Shown here in pieces: positions 1 to 11,600 of a stretch of 64,000 bases of DNA. The notes beneath the pieces were generated by a model that saw only the letters and a program-made list of their open reading frames with translations, searched no databases and was not told the DNA's origin. This DNA comes from Dinochytrium kinnereticum (Eukaryota > Chytridiomycota > Chytridiomycetes > Chytridiales > Chytridiaceae): assembly GCA_027604005.1 (NCBI GenBank), contig JADGJT010000041.1, forward strand, positions 1 through 64,000. The letters are read 5' to 3'. Both the position numbers and the translations under genes were made by a program. Every line of letters begins with the position of its first letter. The stretch's first letter is position 1.

Positions 1-341
1 GGATGAGGGGTGGTGATTATGAGGACAAAGGTGAGGGTTTGATGCGAGGAGGAGGGTGAACGTACAAGCAAAAGGGTGGGCATGAACGAATCATGTCCAA
101 CCTCACCATGAAAATCACGGGGAGGGGGGGGAAGAACATGCCCGGCTTTGATGAAAGGAACACACCCAGCTTTTGATTAGAATAAAGAGAAGGTGTTTTA
201 TGATGTGTGAATGTGAGTTTGTTTCAGATGCGTGCAAGAAGAAGAGAGAGAAAAAAAATAGGAAGAAAGAAAGGATGAGGCACTGATCTTTATCCAGATC
301 ATGAATACGAGACTTGGTTGCGTTTGCTGTTGATGTTGGTT
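1..341. other. Window edge and ARL6 3' flank, no gene seen
   Basis: The region is purine-rich on the plus strand. It contains only a 76-codon minus-strand frame that continues past the ARL6 stop and looks like 3' UTR. Nothing else is supported. Confidence 0.5.
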
Positions 342-1663
342 TCATCTCAACTCCTCTACAACGTCACAAAGAAAGCCAAGAACCATAAACATCCACAAAA
401 AAATCAAAGAGCAAGAATAAAAGAAACAGCACTCACCAGCCAACCAATCCATTCCAACATTAACCCCCTGCCCCGTAAGTCCATTCGTCGCGCTTAAAAA
501 AATTGCCCAACAACCAGACAGTCATTAGCCAAAACAAAAAAAAAAAACAAAAAAAAACAAACCTACCATATCGTCCAATTCCGATCCTTGATCCTATCAA
601 GCCCCAGGGCGACGCTACACTCTGACGGCGTCATGCTGTTCAGGACGTCCATTTTGTTTGCGAGGAAGAGGATGGGGATTTTGCGGTCCTGAAGGACTGG
701 GGTTGGTGGTTTTGGTTTTAGTGAGTGTGTTTTAGGATGTGAATGGGGTGCGGGTTGGTTTTTTTTCGGCGACAAGCAATTCATGCTCTGCGCAAGAGTG
801 GGGAGATTCCAATTTCATATCCAGCAAAGTACTAAAGAGCCGTAAAAATAATACGAGCTGCAACCAGTTGATAATGGATGAGGACTTGGCACCCTTCATT
901 CCAAAGTCAAGAACATCCCGTCTCTCTTACCACCAACCAACGCCAAGAGCAAATAAACCTCAGCATCAACTACACCTCCCAAAAGAAGAGAAGAAAAGAA
1001 AACAAGAAAAAGAGAAAGAAAAAAAAGGTGAAAGGAGAATTAGATTCCCACCTTTATTCCCCAACATAATCTCCAACTCATCTCTAGCCACACAAGCCCG
1101 AACTTTATCCGAAGCATCCACCACAAAAACAGCAGCCTCCGCATCCGGATAATAATGTTCCCAAAGATCTCTATACCGTCCCTGTCCCGACATATCAAAG
1201 CAGGTAAAGTGCAAGCGAGATCGAATAAAGGTTTCAACGTTGAATCCGACCGTCGGTATAATTTCAAGAGGAGGGACCTGTTTTTCGTCGGGTGACAATG
1301 AGGTTAGGCAATTTCGCCAACTGGAATTCCAATGCGGTGCGTCTTGAGGGAAGACAGGAAGGACGGATAGATTGACCAATGTTATTAGAAGGGTGAAGAC
1401 TTAACTGCTTCGGCTTTTAGCCCGTTTAGAATGGTGCTCTTGCCGCTATTGTCGAGTCCCACAAAGAGGATGTTGATCTTGCGCTTGGTGAAGCCTGAGC
1501 ACCCACGACCAAGAGAATCAGCGTTAAACATCCATCACATCAATTCCCCAGAAGCTGAAGCGAGGGATGGAAGGAAGCAGAGGCAAGGAGAAGCGAAGCG
1601 CCGGGGGGTTTGAGGTCAACGTGAGTTACCGAAGGCGGTCAGGACTGACTCCCAGATGCCCAT
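342..1663 (-). CDS. ARL6: ARL6/BBS3 small GTPase of the Arf family
   Basis: Small GTPase that in ciliated cells recruits the BBSome coat to membranes. Six exons read as one 182-residue protein (human ARL6 is about 186): 1663-1630, 1494-1406, 1277-1052, 696-567, 492-437, 355-342, all phases consistent. Visible motifs: P-loop GLDNSGKS at 24-31, switch I Thr50, switch II DMSGQGRYRDLWEHYY at 69-84 with Gln73, NKMD at 130-133 and CAT near 160. The motif numbering matches my memory of the human protein, and the RYRDLWEHYY stretch is typical of ARL6 rather than other Arfs. The acceptor of exon 4 was set at 697 rather than 691 because this keeps frame and restores the expected spacing before RKIPILF. 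The last exon codes only a few residues. The gene lies 293 bp downstream of the STK11IP-like stop, in tandem. Confidence 0.93.
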
Positions 1664-1956
1664 GCCTGGGTTTGTCAGAATTGAAATTGACAATTCTCCT
1701 GTGGGTGGTGCAGATTGGCCAGCAGATGCAAGCTGTTTTTCTTTTACAAAATCAGATACAAAAGAATGTTGAGGCAAAGGGCGGATAAACGAACAATAAT
1801 GAAGTGTAAAGAGGTGGCAGGTAAAGGAAATCAGCAAGCAATACAGGAAAAATGATGGACAGGTTAAAATTAAAGAATAAAGAAAGAAAAAAACAAAGCC
1901 AAGCAGAGTATAACCCAAAACTGCGTCAAGAGCAATTTAAAACAAAAAGAGACCAC

Positions 1957-4900
1957 TCAGTCGTCTCCAATCAAGAAAGCAACACCATCCCTCCTGACCC
2001 TCCCCTTTAACCGCATATCCCTCGACCCAGCTGCAAGTGCAACAAAAGAGCCCGCATGCCCCCCATCCTTTCTCGACGCAGAGCTGACGCTCCCAACGCT
2101 CGCAATCTCCATATCAATCTCATCCAACCCCGAGACTCCAGAAGGCCCAAACACATCGTCCTGATCGCCCTCGTCCCCGTCTTCCTCAAACGCATTCGTT
2201 CGAGGTACAGGGGCCTCCTCTTCGTCGGGTTTAACTCCACGAACGTCACGAACATATTCCAGGAATTCGTTCGCTCCGTCCAAGGTTGAAAAAACGAGAT
2301 CCCACCAATATTCTTCACCGCCTTCCATGGGGGGTGCGAACACAACACGAACCCACCACTCCCATCCAGCGGTACTCCCCGTCTCACTATGAGTCCGTCC
2401 AAACCCAAACCCAGACGAAGACCGACCCTTTCGTGACGGCCTCTTTGACGATGAAGACGATGACGGAGGTAATCTCTCACCAGCTCCGTCAGAATTGGAC
2501 GGATCAGCCGATTTCCGTCTTAAAGTGTTTTCCTGCAACTTAGAAGCAACGCCATCATACCCCCTCACGGCAACCGTCCCGATAGCGCCATTTTGAATAA
2601 GCATAGCAACCTCCCTCTCGGGGACCGACGCTTCCCGAACCTGACTAACATTCTCATTTAGCGTCCATCGCCAAGTTCTCCATCTCTCGCATCGAATCAA
2701 GTCCTTAACGCGACCAACACGAAGAGGCGGTGACCATTGTGGTACACGGTCAGCGGCGAGACCCTTGAAGTGATCGTCCTGAGATAAGTCTGCGGCCACC
2801 CTTCCTGCTTCCAAGCCAGCGAAACCCGAAGAGCTGGACGCTGATGATGATAGGAGGAAGGAGGACGGTCCAGACGAGTCTGATCCACCTACTATTAAGG
2901 CACCGCTTGGGGACACCCCGGTCATACGAGGGGCAGCAGCAGCGTTGATGGATCGAACACCGTCCGTGTTACCAGGAAGAGTGAGGGCAGAGAGAATTGA
3001 GTCGTTCACAACATCAGGGGGGTGATACTCAGGGGGAAATAGCGGGGGCGGCCAGACATCAAATCTCTCTGAAGCAAGGTAAATAAAATCAGAGGTTGCC
3101 GAGAGGGTTAGACTGTGAACAGTGACTTTTACAGGAGGTGAAGTCACCATCTCGGGAACAGAGGCATCGCTCAACTGATCTGGCGGTAGCGAGGTGGAGT
3201 CTTGATCTTGTGACGAGGATCGATGAAGTGGAGGGAGAGGGGATGGGTTTGTTGACGGGTATCGTGATTGCGAGGCATCCAAGGACGCCTTCCGCTCTCT
3301 GTCTTCATGTGGAACAATCCACCCAACCAACTGGTACAATCGCAGGAACTCAAAGTTGACCTTATCCAATACAACATTATCCGAAGCCGCCGGGTCGTCA
3401 TCCGCATCGGTGATAATGTTCCCACTGTATGCCGTCATCGATTCCCGACGCGGCCGGCCACTCGATTCAGACTGCGCGTCCGCTCTTTCACTCCCCCCGT
3501 CATCAGCCGACGAATCAACATCAACTGGGCCCATACTTGCTTCACCTACAGCAGTTTGAGCAGGAAGAATGGATTTGGACGACGACGAAAATGTATCAAG
3601 CAAGCCTCCAAGCCATCCCTTTTTCTTAACCCCGACCGCATCACGAGCACCTTCAGCCTCATTAACCCAGGCGTCCTTCCAGTCTCTCAGCGGGTCCACC
3701 CTGACATTATTCCAGAAGATGTGTTTAGGTCCTTCTCTAAGTAGTACCAGATCCCTCAAGCCCCGAAGACTCCATTCCACATCCTGGTTAACGAGTCGGA
3801 CCCTCCCATCTGGCCCTTTGAACCTCCTCCGACTCAGCACAACAGTCTTATTACCACCAGCTCCAGGAATGATGACCTTGGAGTTAGTCGCATCAGACTC
3901 CGCCTCATGCTCCTCAGCATCGTACAGTGTCGTTACAAGCAAATCAATGATCTTGGAGGTTAAAGTCCTATCCCTCGTAAGAAGCACGATCGACTCAATA
4001 GTAGGTCTCTGAACGGGAGCCGAACTCTGGCCACTGCTATGATCAAACGCATCATTCCGATCCACATTTGCCCTTCCTCCTTTATTCCCAGCCGCCGCCG
4101 CGCCATCACCCGTCCCAACCCCTCCTGGCATACTACCACTATTATCTCGCTGTCTTCCATCATCCACAAAATGAATGGCAATGTACTGTCGGTTCGGTCC
4201 AACGTCAACTCTAGCCAATCTCTCCAACGGGATTCTCTTATAAAGCCGCAGAACCCTCCTAGGGTCATCATAGCGGACCTGAGCGGCCACATCAGCCACA
4301 TGAGGAAGCACAACAGGGCCATTTTCAAAAGGAGTGCTACGGGGGTCGTAGGGCATCGAAAATGTCGGAACGAAAAGGCAAAGGGCGCGGTCAGTTAAGA
4401 GGATATACGCGGCTCGCTCGATAGGGCCAGATCGATCAACAGGCAAAACTCCACCCCTATGGACAGACTTTCTCACAACATTCCCAGAAGCCATCGAGGC
4501 GCTCAAATCCACATCTGACAAAATACTTCTGCCTAACTTCAACATCGACTTTGCGCCAGACACAGTGAGAAGGTCAAGAGGATTCAAGGCGGCACCAAAT
4601 GCCGGTTCAGCAATGTACGGTTTATGCTGATTAACGAAACTACCTGGCACCCACACAAGAATCTTCTCAGTATCATCCGGAAATATGCGAAACTTTAAGT
4701 GCAGTTGCAAACTATTGTTAATAGCGCGAAACGGAATTGACGGCGCCCGAGGAATCTCAATTAGATCTTGTCGATCTCTAGCGCTCCCATTATAATTGGA
4801 CCTGCTCAGAGTGCTAAATCCGCTAAACACTGATCCAGCCCCTCCCCCTCCTTCGCCACTAAAGATGGATGCAGCACGACCCATAAGGGATCGAGAGTTA

Positions 4901-7900
4901 TAAGAAGATGACATGGGTCGGATGTAGGAGAAGGTCGAGATGCTATCGCTCCTGGAGGAAACGGAGTCGCCGCTTTTAGGGCGTCGGTAACTTGTTGTTG
5001 TTGTTATGGGGCGCGAGAGGATGAGCTGGGGAGAAGGAGTTGGAACGCTGGTTGAGAGGGCAGGGGTAGTACAGCCGCTAGTATTTTGCTGAAATATGGG
5101 AAGAAACTGTTTAGAAGAAGTCTCAACCCCAGAAACAGTCCAGTTCGGACAAAAGAAAAACAAGAGTACTATGGCCGAGAAAGCAGAAAATCATTGGCAA
5201 CTTACGTCAATATCGGCCTGTTCATTCTCAATCTTCCTCGTCGAAGACTGGGGATGATAGTAAGATTTAGACCCAGACGGCCCCCCTCCAACTGGATTAA
5301 TATTCAAAGGTGGCAACGCCCCAAACGGGTCATGACCCTGGCTCCCACTCCCAAGTTGTAAACTCTTAATATCCTTCGAGCTCCCTCTTTCCACATCCGG
5401 GCCGGAGGACGATCTCCTCTGCATGGTCGAAAATGAAGTCACAGTGCGGGTTGGTTTAGGGTTAGCAATTACCGAAATCGTCGACGGCGCAAACGTAACA
5501 TGGATGGAACGCCCTGAATCAGATAAAGCCGCTTCATCCCTCCCCTTAACGATTTTAATGGGTATATTCGTCACCTGGTCTTTGGACGTCGGAGGGGACC
5601 CAGAAGAGCTTAGATTCGATCGAGCGCCGTAGTCGTAGACTTTACGATAAGGTCCAATAGCATTCAGGTACCCAGCCCGAGGCGGCGAATTCTCATGTGC
5701 AGGGCTTAACGGCCTTCGTATGCTGGAAAGAGAGGTGATCTCAAATGGGTCAGTGTCGTTTTGTGGAAGAGGTGGGGGTGAAAATCCTCTTTCTGCAATA
5801 CGCGCCGCCTCAGACGCGAGTTTCGCAGCCTCGGTAGCGGCTACTGCAGCCGCTTCTGCAGCAGAAGCAGCCTCTCGTGCCTTCTTCTCCTGCGTTCTAA
5901 GCTCCTCATACATCTTAAACCACGGTGCACCATTTTCTCGACGAAGGTTTTCCAAGGTAAGTGGGGACCGTGGCCTCTCACTAGGTGAGCCAACCTTTAC
6001 CGGGGTAGGAGCGAAAATGATCGGCTCCTCCGGCTGTCGAACAGCCGGGGCTTCATTCCCAGACTCAGGCAAATCAGCGCTTAAGGTTGGAAGCTGGCTG
6101 GCAGAGGTTTTCGGAGAGTAAAAAGCTGAGGATGAAGGTGACGACGCCACATTAACGGACTGCTTCCGCGACACAGTCTTAATCTTCGCCCCTTTCTTCC
6201 CAGACCGACTCATTAATAAATCATCGGAGTCGATCAACGGATCGTTCGACTCAGTATCGCTCAAAGCACTCCCAGATCCTGGAGCCAATCGTTTTTCCTG
6301 TAATTCCGCAAGACGGCCAAGACGATTACGATTTGAAGAGATTCTTGCCCACGGTGATGACGCAGTCTTCGGCGGAGTGGATGAAGGGGAAGAGGTCTCG
6401 GAGGTCATGGCAGATAAAAAAGCCTTAGAAATTTGATCAGGGGATGTTGCCACCGCTGGCAGGTCAGGTATGCTTGGCATGAAAGAAGGAGGGTCGAAAG
6501 AGATGGTGGACTTAGGGGTTGAGAACTCCTGCGCAGGCTCATAAAAGTTTTCATCGACACTAAAACGAAGACGAGATGGGCTCATTTGAAACTGGGATTC
6601 TGCAAGAGAGGTGGACAAAAGACTGACAGGCACTTCAGCTGTAACACCTGATACTGATGTCGGATTCTCAGTTGCAATTGCTTCCAAATTAAGGAAAGGC
6701 GTAGCTTCCGTGTTCTCAACCTCGGTAAGTTTTTCTGTCGATGCATATGTCGAGTTCTCGGGAGAGGCATAGGTTGAGGTCTCAAGAGGCGGGGTGTGAA
6801 CGAAAAGCGCCATGAAAGGTGTGCCCACTGCCAACTCTTCCAATTTCCCCGTCTCGGGACTGACCTTTTCCAATTGTGGAGCAACCAGAAGTTCAGGAGA
6901 TAGGGCACTTTTCTCCTCCGGTAAGGAAACCTCAACGTTTATCTTTTCCAAATCTTTATCACTGCCTATATCTGCCTCCGTGCCCAAATCCTGTCCAGAA
7001 TTATGTGCCAAAACTACGACGTCAGACTTGTGCGCACCTTTTTTCTTCTCAGGATCAATCTTCTTCTTCTTCTTCTTTGTAACTTCTGAAGAAGCCGGGA
7101 TGCCAGCTCCCAGCTCTACGGGTTGACCCTTTCCTCTATGATAACTTCTGTTACCGGATACTTTGGAAGGAACAATGTTGGATACCACCGCCGCGATGGT
7201 AAGCCCTGCTCGAATTTGCTTGCGTTCGGAAGATGAAGGAAGGCTACCGTCCAACAGAATATTTAAGGCTCTTATTTTGAAGTAATTCAGGATGTTCAAG
7301 CGGTAATTTTCCTGTTTTGAAAGTTAAATAGAATCGCTTAATACAGGACACATACTATTTTGGTACAGGGGTTGTTGAATATTAATATTTCATCGATAGT
7401 CTCGACTTCCGCAAGTCTGCCAATCTCAAACACCTCTGAAATGTTATTCTCGGACAAATCAATAGCCCGAAGCTTTGGAAACCGGTCAATGCCAGACAAA
7501 ATCTCCACGCTGTTTTTACGCAAAGAAAGCATCTCCAGATTTGAAAACTTCAGATGTCCTAGTTGAGGTGGAAGGGCGATATCGGTGATCTTGTTGCAAG
7601 CAAGATTCAAAACTCGGAGGGCAGGGAGGTGGAGGAGCTCTGACGGGATGCTCGTAAAGACATTATTTGAAAGGTCTAAATATGAGACCGATCTTAAGGA
7701 CCGAGATAAATCTTCTGAGAAGCCGTGAAGGCTGTTATGGGAAAGGTTCAGATGTAACAGGCTTGGGACCAGATTGACGGCCTTTTGTTGCGATTTCCCT
7801 CCTTTCGTAACGGCAGCCAGAGAGAACCCAAGGTCCGAAGCATCTTTTTCTGAAAGGCCTTCGTGCACAACCAAAATGACTAGCTGTGGCCCAAAAGCAG

Positions 7901-8888
7901 ACCAATCCGTTATAGACGTTACTTGAGTTTGAATCAACTCCAAAGCTTTGATGCTAGAAAACACGGATAGACTGCAAGCCTTTGGAAATCCGGCTCCAAG
8001 CTTGGTGCTAAAGCGCCTGTCGGGGGTGGAAGATATTCGAAGGAGAGTAAGCTTTTCAAAAAAGCGGGCAATGTCCAGGAGGTCTTCATCGATAGAGTAA
8101 GGGCGCTTCACAACCGCCGGTGCTGTGGCAGGAGCAGCTGTCGAAGACCATAGGAAACCCAGAAGACTGCTAGAATTGGCTTGAGCGGCTTCTTGGGCCT
8201 TTGGCCTTTCCCCTGCAGGTTGCGGCGGGGCAACATTCAGCAACGCTTGCTTCAGCTCTTCCTGATTTCCGGATAAATATGCACGAACGACTGGAGATGA
8301 TTCAAGGCGCTCCTGAAGGTAAGCCACTTGCCCCGGGTCTAGCGAGCAAAGAAGGGGGGAGTTGGTCAAGCTGGCCCATTTCGCTGCCACGGGCTGCACC
8401 ACTGGAGCCTGCCCAAGCGAGAATGCGGATGCAGCAACAGCTGTACTCGCCGACAATGCATTGGCAGCAGCCATAATTCCCAGCATATCGGAGCTTCCAG
8501 ACTTTGTCGTGTCCTTCTCAAGCGTCAGGTATAGGTCAATGGAGCCTACGGCGGATGCGAATTCCAACGATGCCTTCCTTGCCTCGAGTTCATCAACGGT
8601 ACCCTGCTGCTTGCTTTCGGGAGTCGGTTTCGGCGTTCTCATGTCAAGGTTAGCCCTGGAGATCTGGGGCTGCGCCGTTGCCACGGCCACGTTTGATCGG
8701 ACGAAGGATGCAAGGCTGCGCACCAGGGCGTCCCCATCGTGCACGGACGGAGAAGCAGCCTACACGGCGCGGACGGAGACATGGACGGAGCAGCGGCGCA
8801 GGGGGGTGAAGATGACGGCGTCAGTTAGCTACGGGCACGCAGGCAAGCAACCAGCCAACCAACCAACCTGAGGCTCCACCTTGCTCAT
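1957..8888 (-). CDS. Large STK11IP-like leucine-rich-repeat protein
   Basis: The main exons are 8759-7356, 7311-5206 and 5088-1957, in phase 0 throughout. From the GTG at 8744 they give 2208 residues. No in-frame ATG begins the LRR exon. An upstream ATG at 8888, spliced from 8868 to 8759, restores frame and gives an N-terminus starting MSKVEPQ; this mini-exon is inferred. N-terminal residues before the repeats (LVRSLASFVRS) and the following leucine-rich repeats (LNLSHNSLHG, YLDLSNNVFTSIP, VLNLACNKI, LSLRKNSVEIL, IDLSENNISEV) resemble STK11IP/LIP1 and related fungal LRR proteins. After the repeats an NYRLNILNYFK element is typical of that group. The middle third is Ser/Pro-rich and disordered with an Ala/Glu coiled-coil stretch. 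The C-terminal third looks globular (PH-like folds expected in the family, not proven). The role is probably a scaffold linking kinase or endolysosomal signalling. The exact family assignment is tentative. Confidence 0.72.
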
Positions 8889-8986
8889 TCCAATTCACTG
8901 AATTCCTAAAAGATTTTTGATTGGAGCTGCCCAAGTTGCAGCGTGAACGACGCCGATGGAAGCCGCGATCGCTTCTTCCGCATGTG

Positions 8987-10806
8987 ATGGAAACTGCGAT
9001 GGAGGCCGCAACGCCTACGAGTGCTGTGATGGGCACCTCCGCGGCGACTGGATGCGTGGCCGTCGTTGCCAAGACCCCCGTCCAGCTGCCCTTGCTCTCA
9101 CTCTGCACACAATGCTCATGCCGCGACAGGCTGTTGAACGTAGCACTCCGATGCGGAAAGCCAATCCCATCATGCGGACAAGCATACACCCTCTCTACCC
9201 CGCAACATCATAGCCATGACTACTTTCGAGTCGCTGGAGCACCCTCCGCCCTGCCCCGGTTCGGACCTTACGCTGCAAGTTACCGTCGGACGCTGGCTTA
9301 CCCGGGAACCCCGAATAACTTAAGCGGATGGTCCATGCCAGCTCCCGCCCTGTCAGAATCAGACCTTTCATCGTTTCCAGCCATGCATGATGTGTTGTCA
9401 TCGAAAGCCTGCGCGAGGCACTTTTCAGGCAAAAGCAAGGCACAGCCCAAGATGGCTATGGTGCCAAAGGATCTTCCTTTATTCGCAAGAACTTCTGTGT
9501 CGAAAGAGAAGCAGATCTCGGAAGCCTTAAAGAAAAATCAAGTGCCGAAAGAAACCCCCATGATTCATGTTGCCTCGATTCGCTGGCGAGCTGCAATGCG
9601 TATCGTCCTGGACTTCATTGCCGTGAAGAGGCGGAATTCACACCAGATGCAAGCCTTAACGTTACAGCAAGTCGGATCCAACTTGTCGGCCGAAGGATGC
9701 AAGTTTCGGAATTTCAAGCAAGAACTAGCTGCGGCAGAATTTCTTCTTGCGTTAAAGAGACTCATCTTAAAACCGGCCAGCCGCCGGACATATGAAGATG
9801 CTGAAGATATTGATGCATTGCTTATCCGTATATCATGGTTTGCGGCCCTCGCAAAGGTGAGAAAGAGGCATGTATATAAAGATGACTTCTGACTGGCAGT
9901 GCAGGACCTACGGCAAAGGCTTTCAGATTCTTTGAGATATGAATCTCAGCCGCAAGGTGCTGTCTTGCTGAAGGCGCATCGTCCAGGTAGTATATGGTTT
10001 ACTCTGCTGGCCGGATTGTGTGAAGAGGTGGCTGAACCACCAATACGGCAGGACCGAACAGCCTTTCTCTTACCAAGTATCTCCAAGGGCACAAAGAATT
10101 CAAATCTGAGGGACGGTAAGGTGACAGCTTCGCCCAATATCACATTATCCCTACATAAACACCCGCTGAAGTATCGAAATCCGCCCATCGTCATCGGCGC
10201 GCCAGCCTCGCTTGGCGCTTTTTCGAACATATCAGACTCCCCTTCGGAGCCGAGAACGACAAGCATACTGTGCCTGAGTCGATGTGACTTGATATCCATT
10301 GATAGATATCACTTCATCAGGGCATTGAAGGAGATCAATATGGGGTCCTATATCATATTGCGATTTCTGAGGAGGTTCAGGTCATTTAGCTATCTTAGCA
10401 GATATCGTCTCTATCAAATCTCTTTGTGTGGAAGGATTAGGCGTTACAAGAGTGGAACCGTCATACACGATAACGCGAGGACCCGCGAGAGGGATAATGT
10501 TTTTTTTGGTAAGTCACCTATACGCCCGCCTCATACCGCTCCTCTCTTATTTTGAATAACACTTCACACGCGATAAAATCAGTTGTTTCAGGAGAGGTCA
10601 TTGCAAAGCCAAAGGCAGGGAGCGCCATCACCCTCTCTGCGAATGTCTCCTTTCCGCAGCTATGGAATTCCGGAAGGTCGCCGTTCACAGAAGAGTTCGA
10701 TTTCAGGAAGACTCTGAAAGAATCCACCATCCCCAACGCGCACTCGTTTGAGGCAGGCCCTTCTGGATGCGACGTTCTCGTCTTCAAAGTCGTGCATTTC
10801 AACTGA
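8987..10806 (+). CDS. Degenerate cyclic-nucleotide-binding-domain protein (CNBD2-like)
   Basis: Exons 8987-9856, 9905-10508 and 10583-10806 give 565 residues. Two CNB-type beta-rolls are visible. The first runs from about residue 290 (DLRQRLSDSLRYE, PQGAVLLKAHRPGS, FTLLAG) to SILCLSRCDLISIDRYHF. The second starts near FLRRFRSFSYL and includes RYKSGTVI and the spliced VFFVVVSGEV. The phosphate-binding cassette consensus (FGELAL...R) is not visible in either roll, so cyclic nucleotide binding is doubtful. The layout recalls CNBD2-type proteins known from sperm and other flagellated cells. The start is uncertain: 8987 is the first in-frame ATG of the long exon, and a conserved N-terminus could lie further in. 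The gene is divergent from the STK11IP-like gene, with about 100 bp between starts, and sits 59 bp before the Ohr gene. Confidence 0.62.
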
Positions 10807-10865
10807 TGTTTTTTAAAATAAAAAATAAGCCGAAATTGACTTGTAAAAAATTCGTCATCATCGCC

Positions 10866-11566
10866 ATGTTCTTCGCTCAGGTCTCTCGCATCGCTGCCAG
10901 GCACTCCGTACGCAACGTCGTCCAGCGACGCGGCGTCGTTACCATCAAGTAAGTAAGCCAAAGATACTTTTCAGAAGATGCTTACCTCGAACGCGCTAGG
11001 AAGCTCTACACTGCCGAGGCGACGGCTGATGCCTCTGGCCGAGGTGGTGCCGTCAAATCAACCGAAGGTTTCGCCACCAAGCTCGCCTACCCTAAAGCTC
11101 TTGGAGGTAATATCTGTCTTCTGCACCTCCAGTACTTACCCACTCCGACTCAGGGCCCGGGAACGATGCCACCAACGCGAATCCCGAGATTTTGTTTGCT
11201 GCAGGATACTCTGCTTGCTTCATGGGAGCCCTGAACGCCGTGGCTGGAAAGATGGGCGTCAAGATCCCCAGCACCTCCACTGTTACCTCCAAGGTGTCTA
11301 TGTAGGAGCTTGAGTCTGTTTTCGCTGTTCTCACTTATGCATGGCTCTTTTAGCGGCCCACCCGTTGGTGGTGTTGGATTCGGTCTTGCTGTCGACCTTG
11401 ATGTCGCTTTGCCAGGGCTGGAGAAAGACATCGCAAACAAGGTCCTTGCGGCTGCTCATGAGGTGATTATCTTCAACTCTTTGAAGCAACTGACGAAAAA
11501 TCGCAGCTTTGTCCCTACAGCAACGCCACTCGTAACAATATCGAGGTCAACGTGAAACTGATCTAG
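10866..11566 (+). CDS. ohr: Mitochondrial Ohr/OsmC organic hydroperoxide reductase
   Basis: Thiol peroxidase that reduces organic and lipid hydroperoxides. Five exons (10866-10948, 11000-11106, 11154-11301, 11354-11462, 11507-11566) give 168 residues, slightly longer than bacterial Ohr because of an N-terminal extension. The first 27 residues (MFFAQVSRIAARHSVRNVV...) are Arg-rich and amphipathic, as in a mitochondrial presequence. The Ohr signature is complete: KKLYTAEATA, GRGG, LGGPG, NPEILFAAGYSACF with Cys85, GVGFGLAV, and CPYSNATR with Cys151. These are the two redox cysteines of the family. Introns are 45-52 nt. The stop lies 34 bp from the stop of the convergent RNase H2A gene, so the 3' UTRs must overlap. 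Confidence 0.94.
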
Positions 11567-11600
11567 GAGATCTGATACCCTCTTTTATTGATTCAAGTAT

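Noticed and set aside
966..1379. 137-codon minus frame read as one protein
   Set aside because: Only 1052-1277 is an ARL6 exon. The rest is intron sequence, as shown by the family alignment and GT/AG ends.
10518..10961. 147-codon minus frame across the CNB/Ohr boundary
   Set aside because: Antisense to two supported genes, and no recognisable domain.
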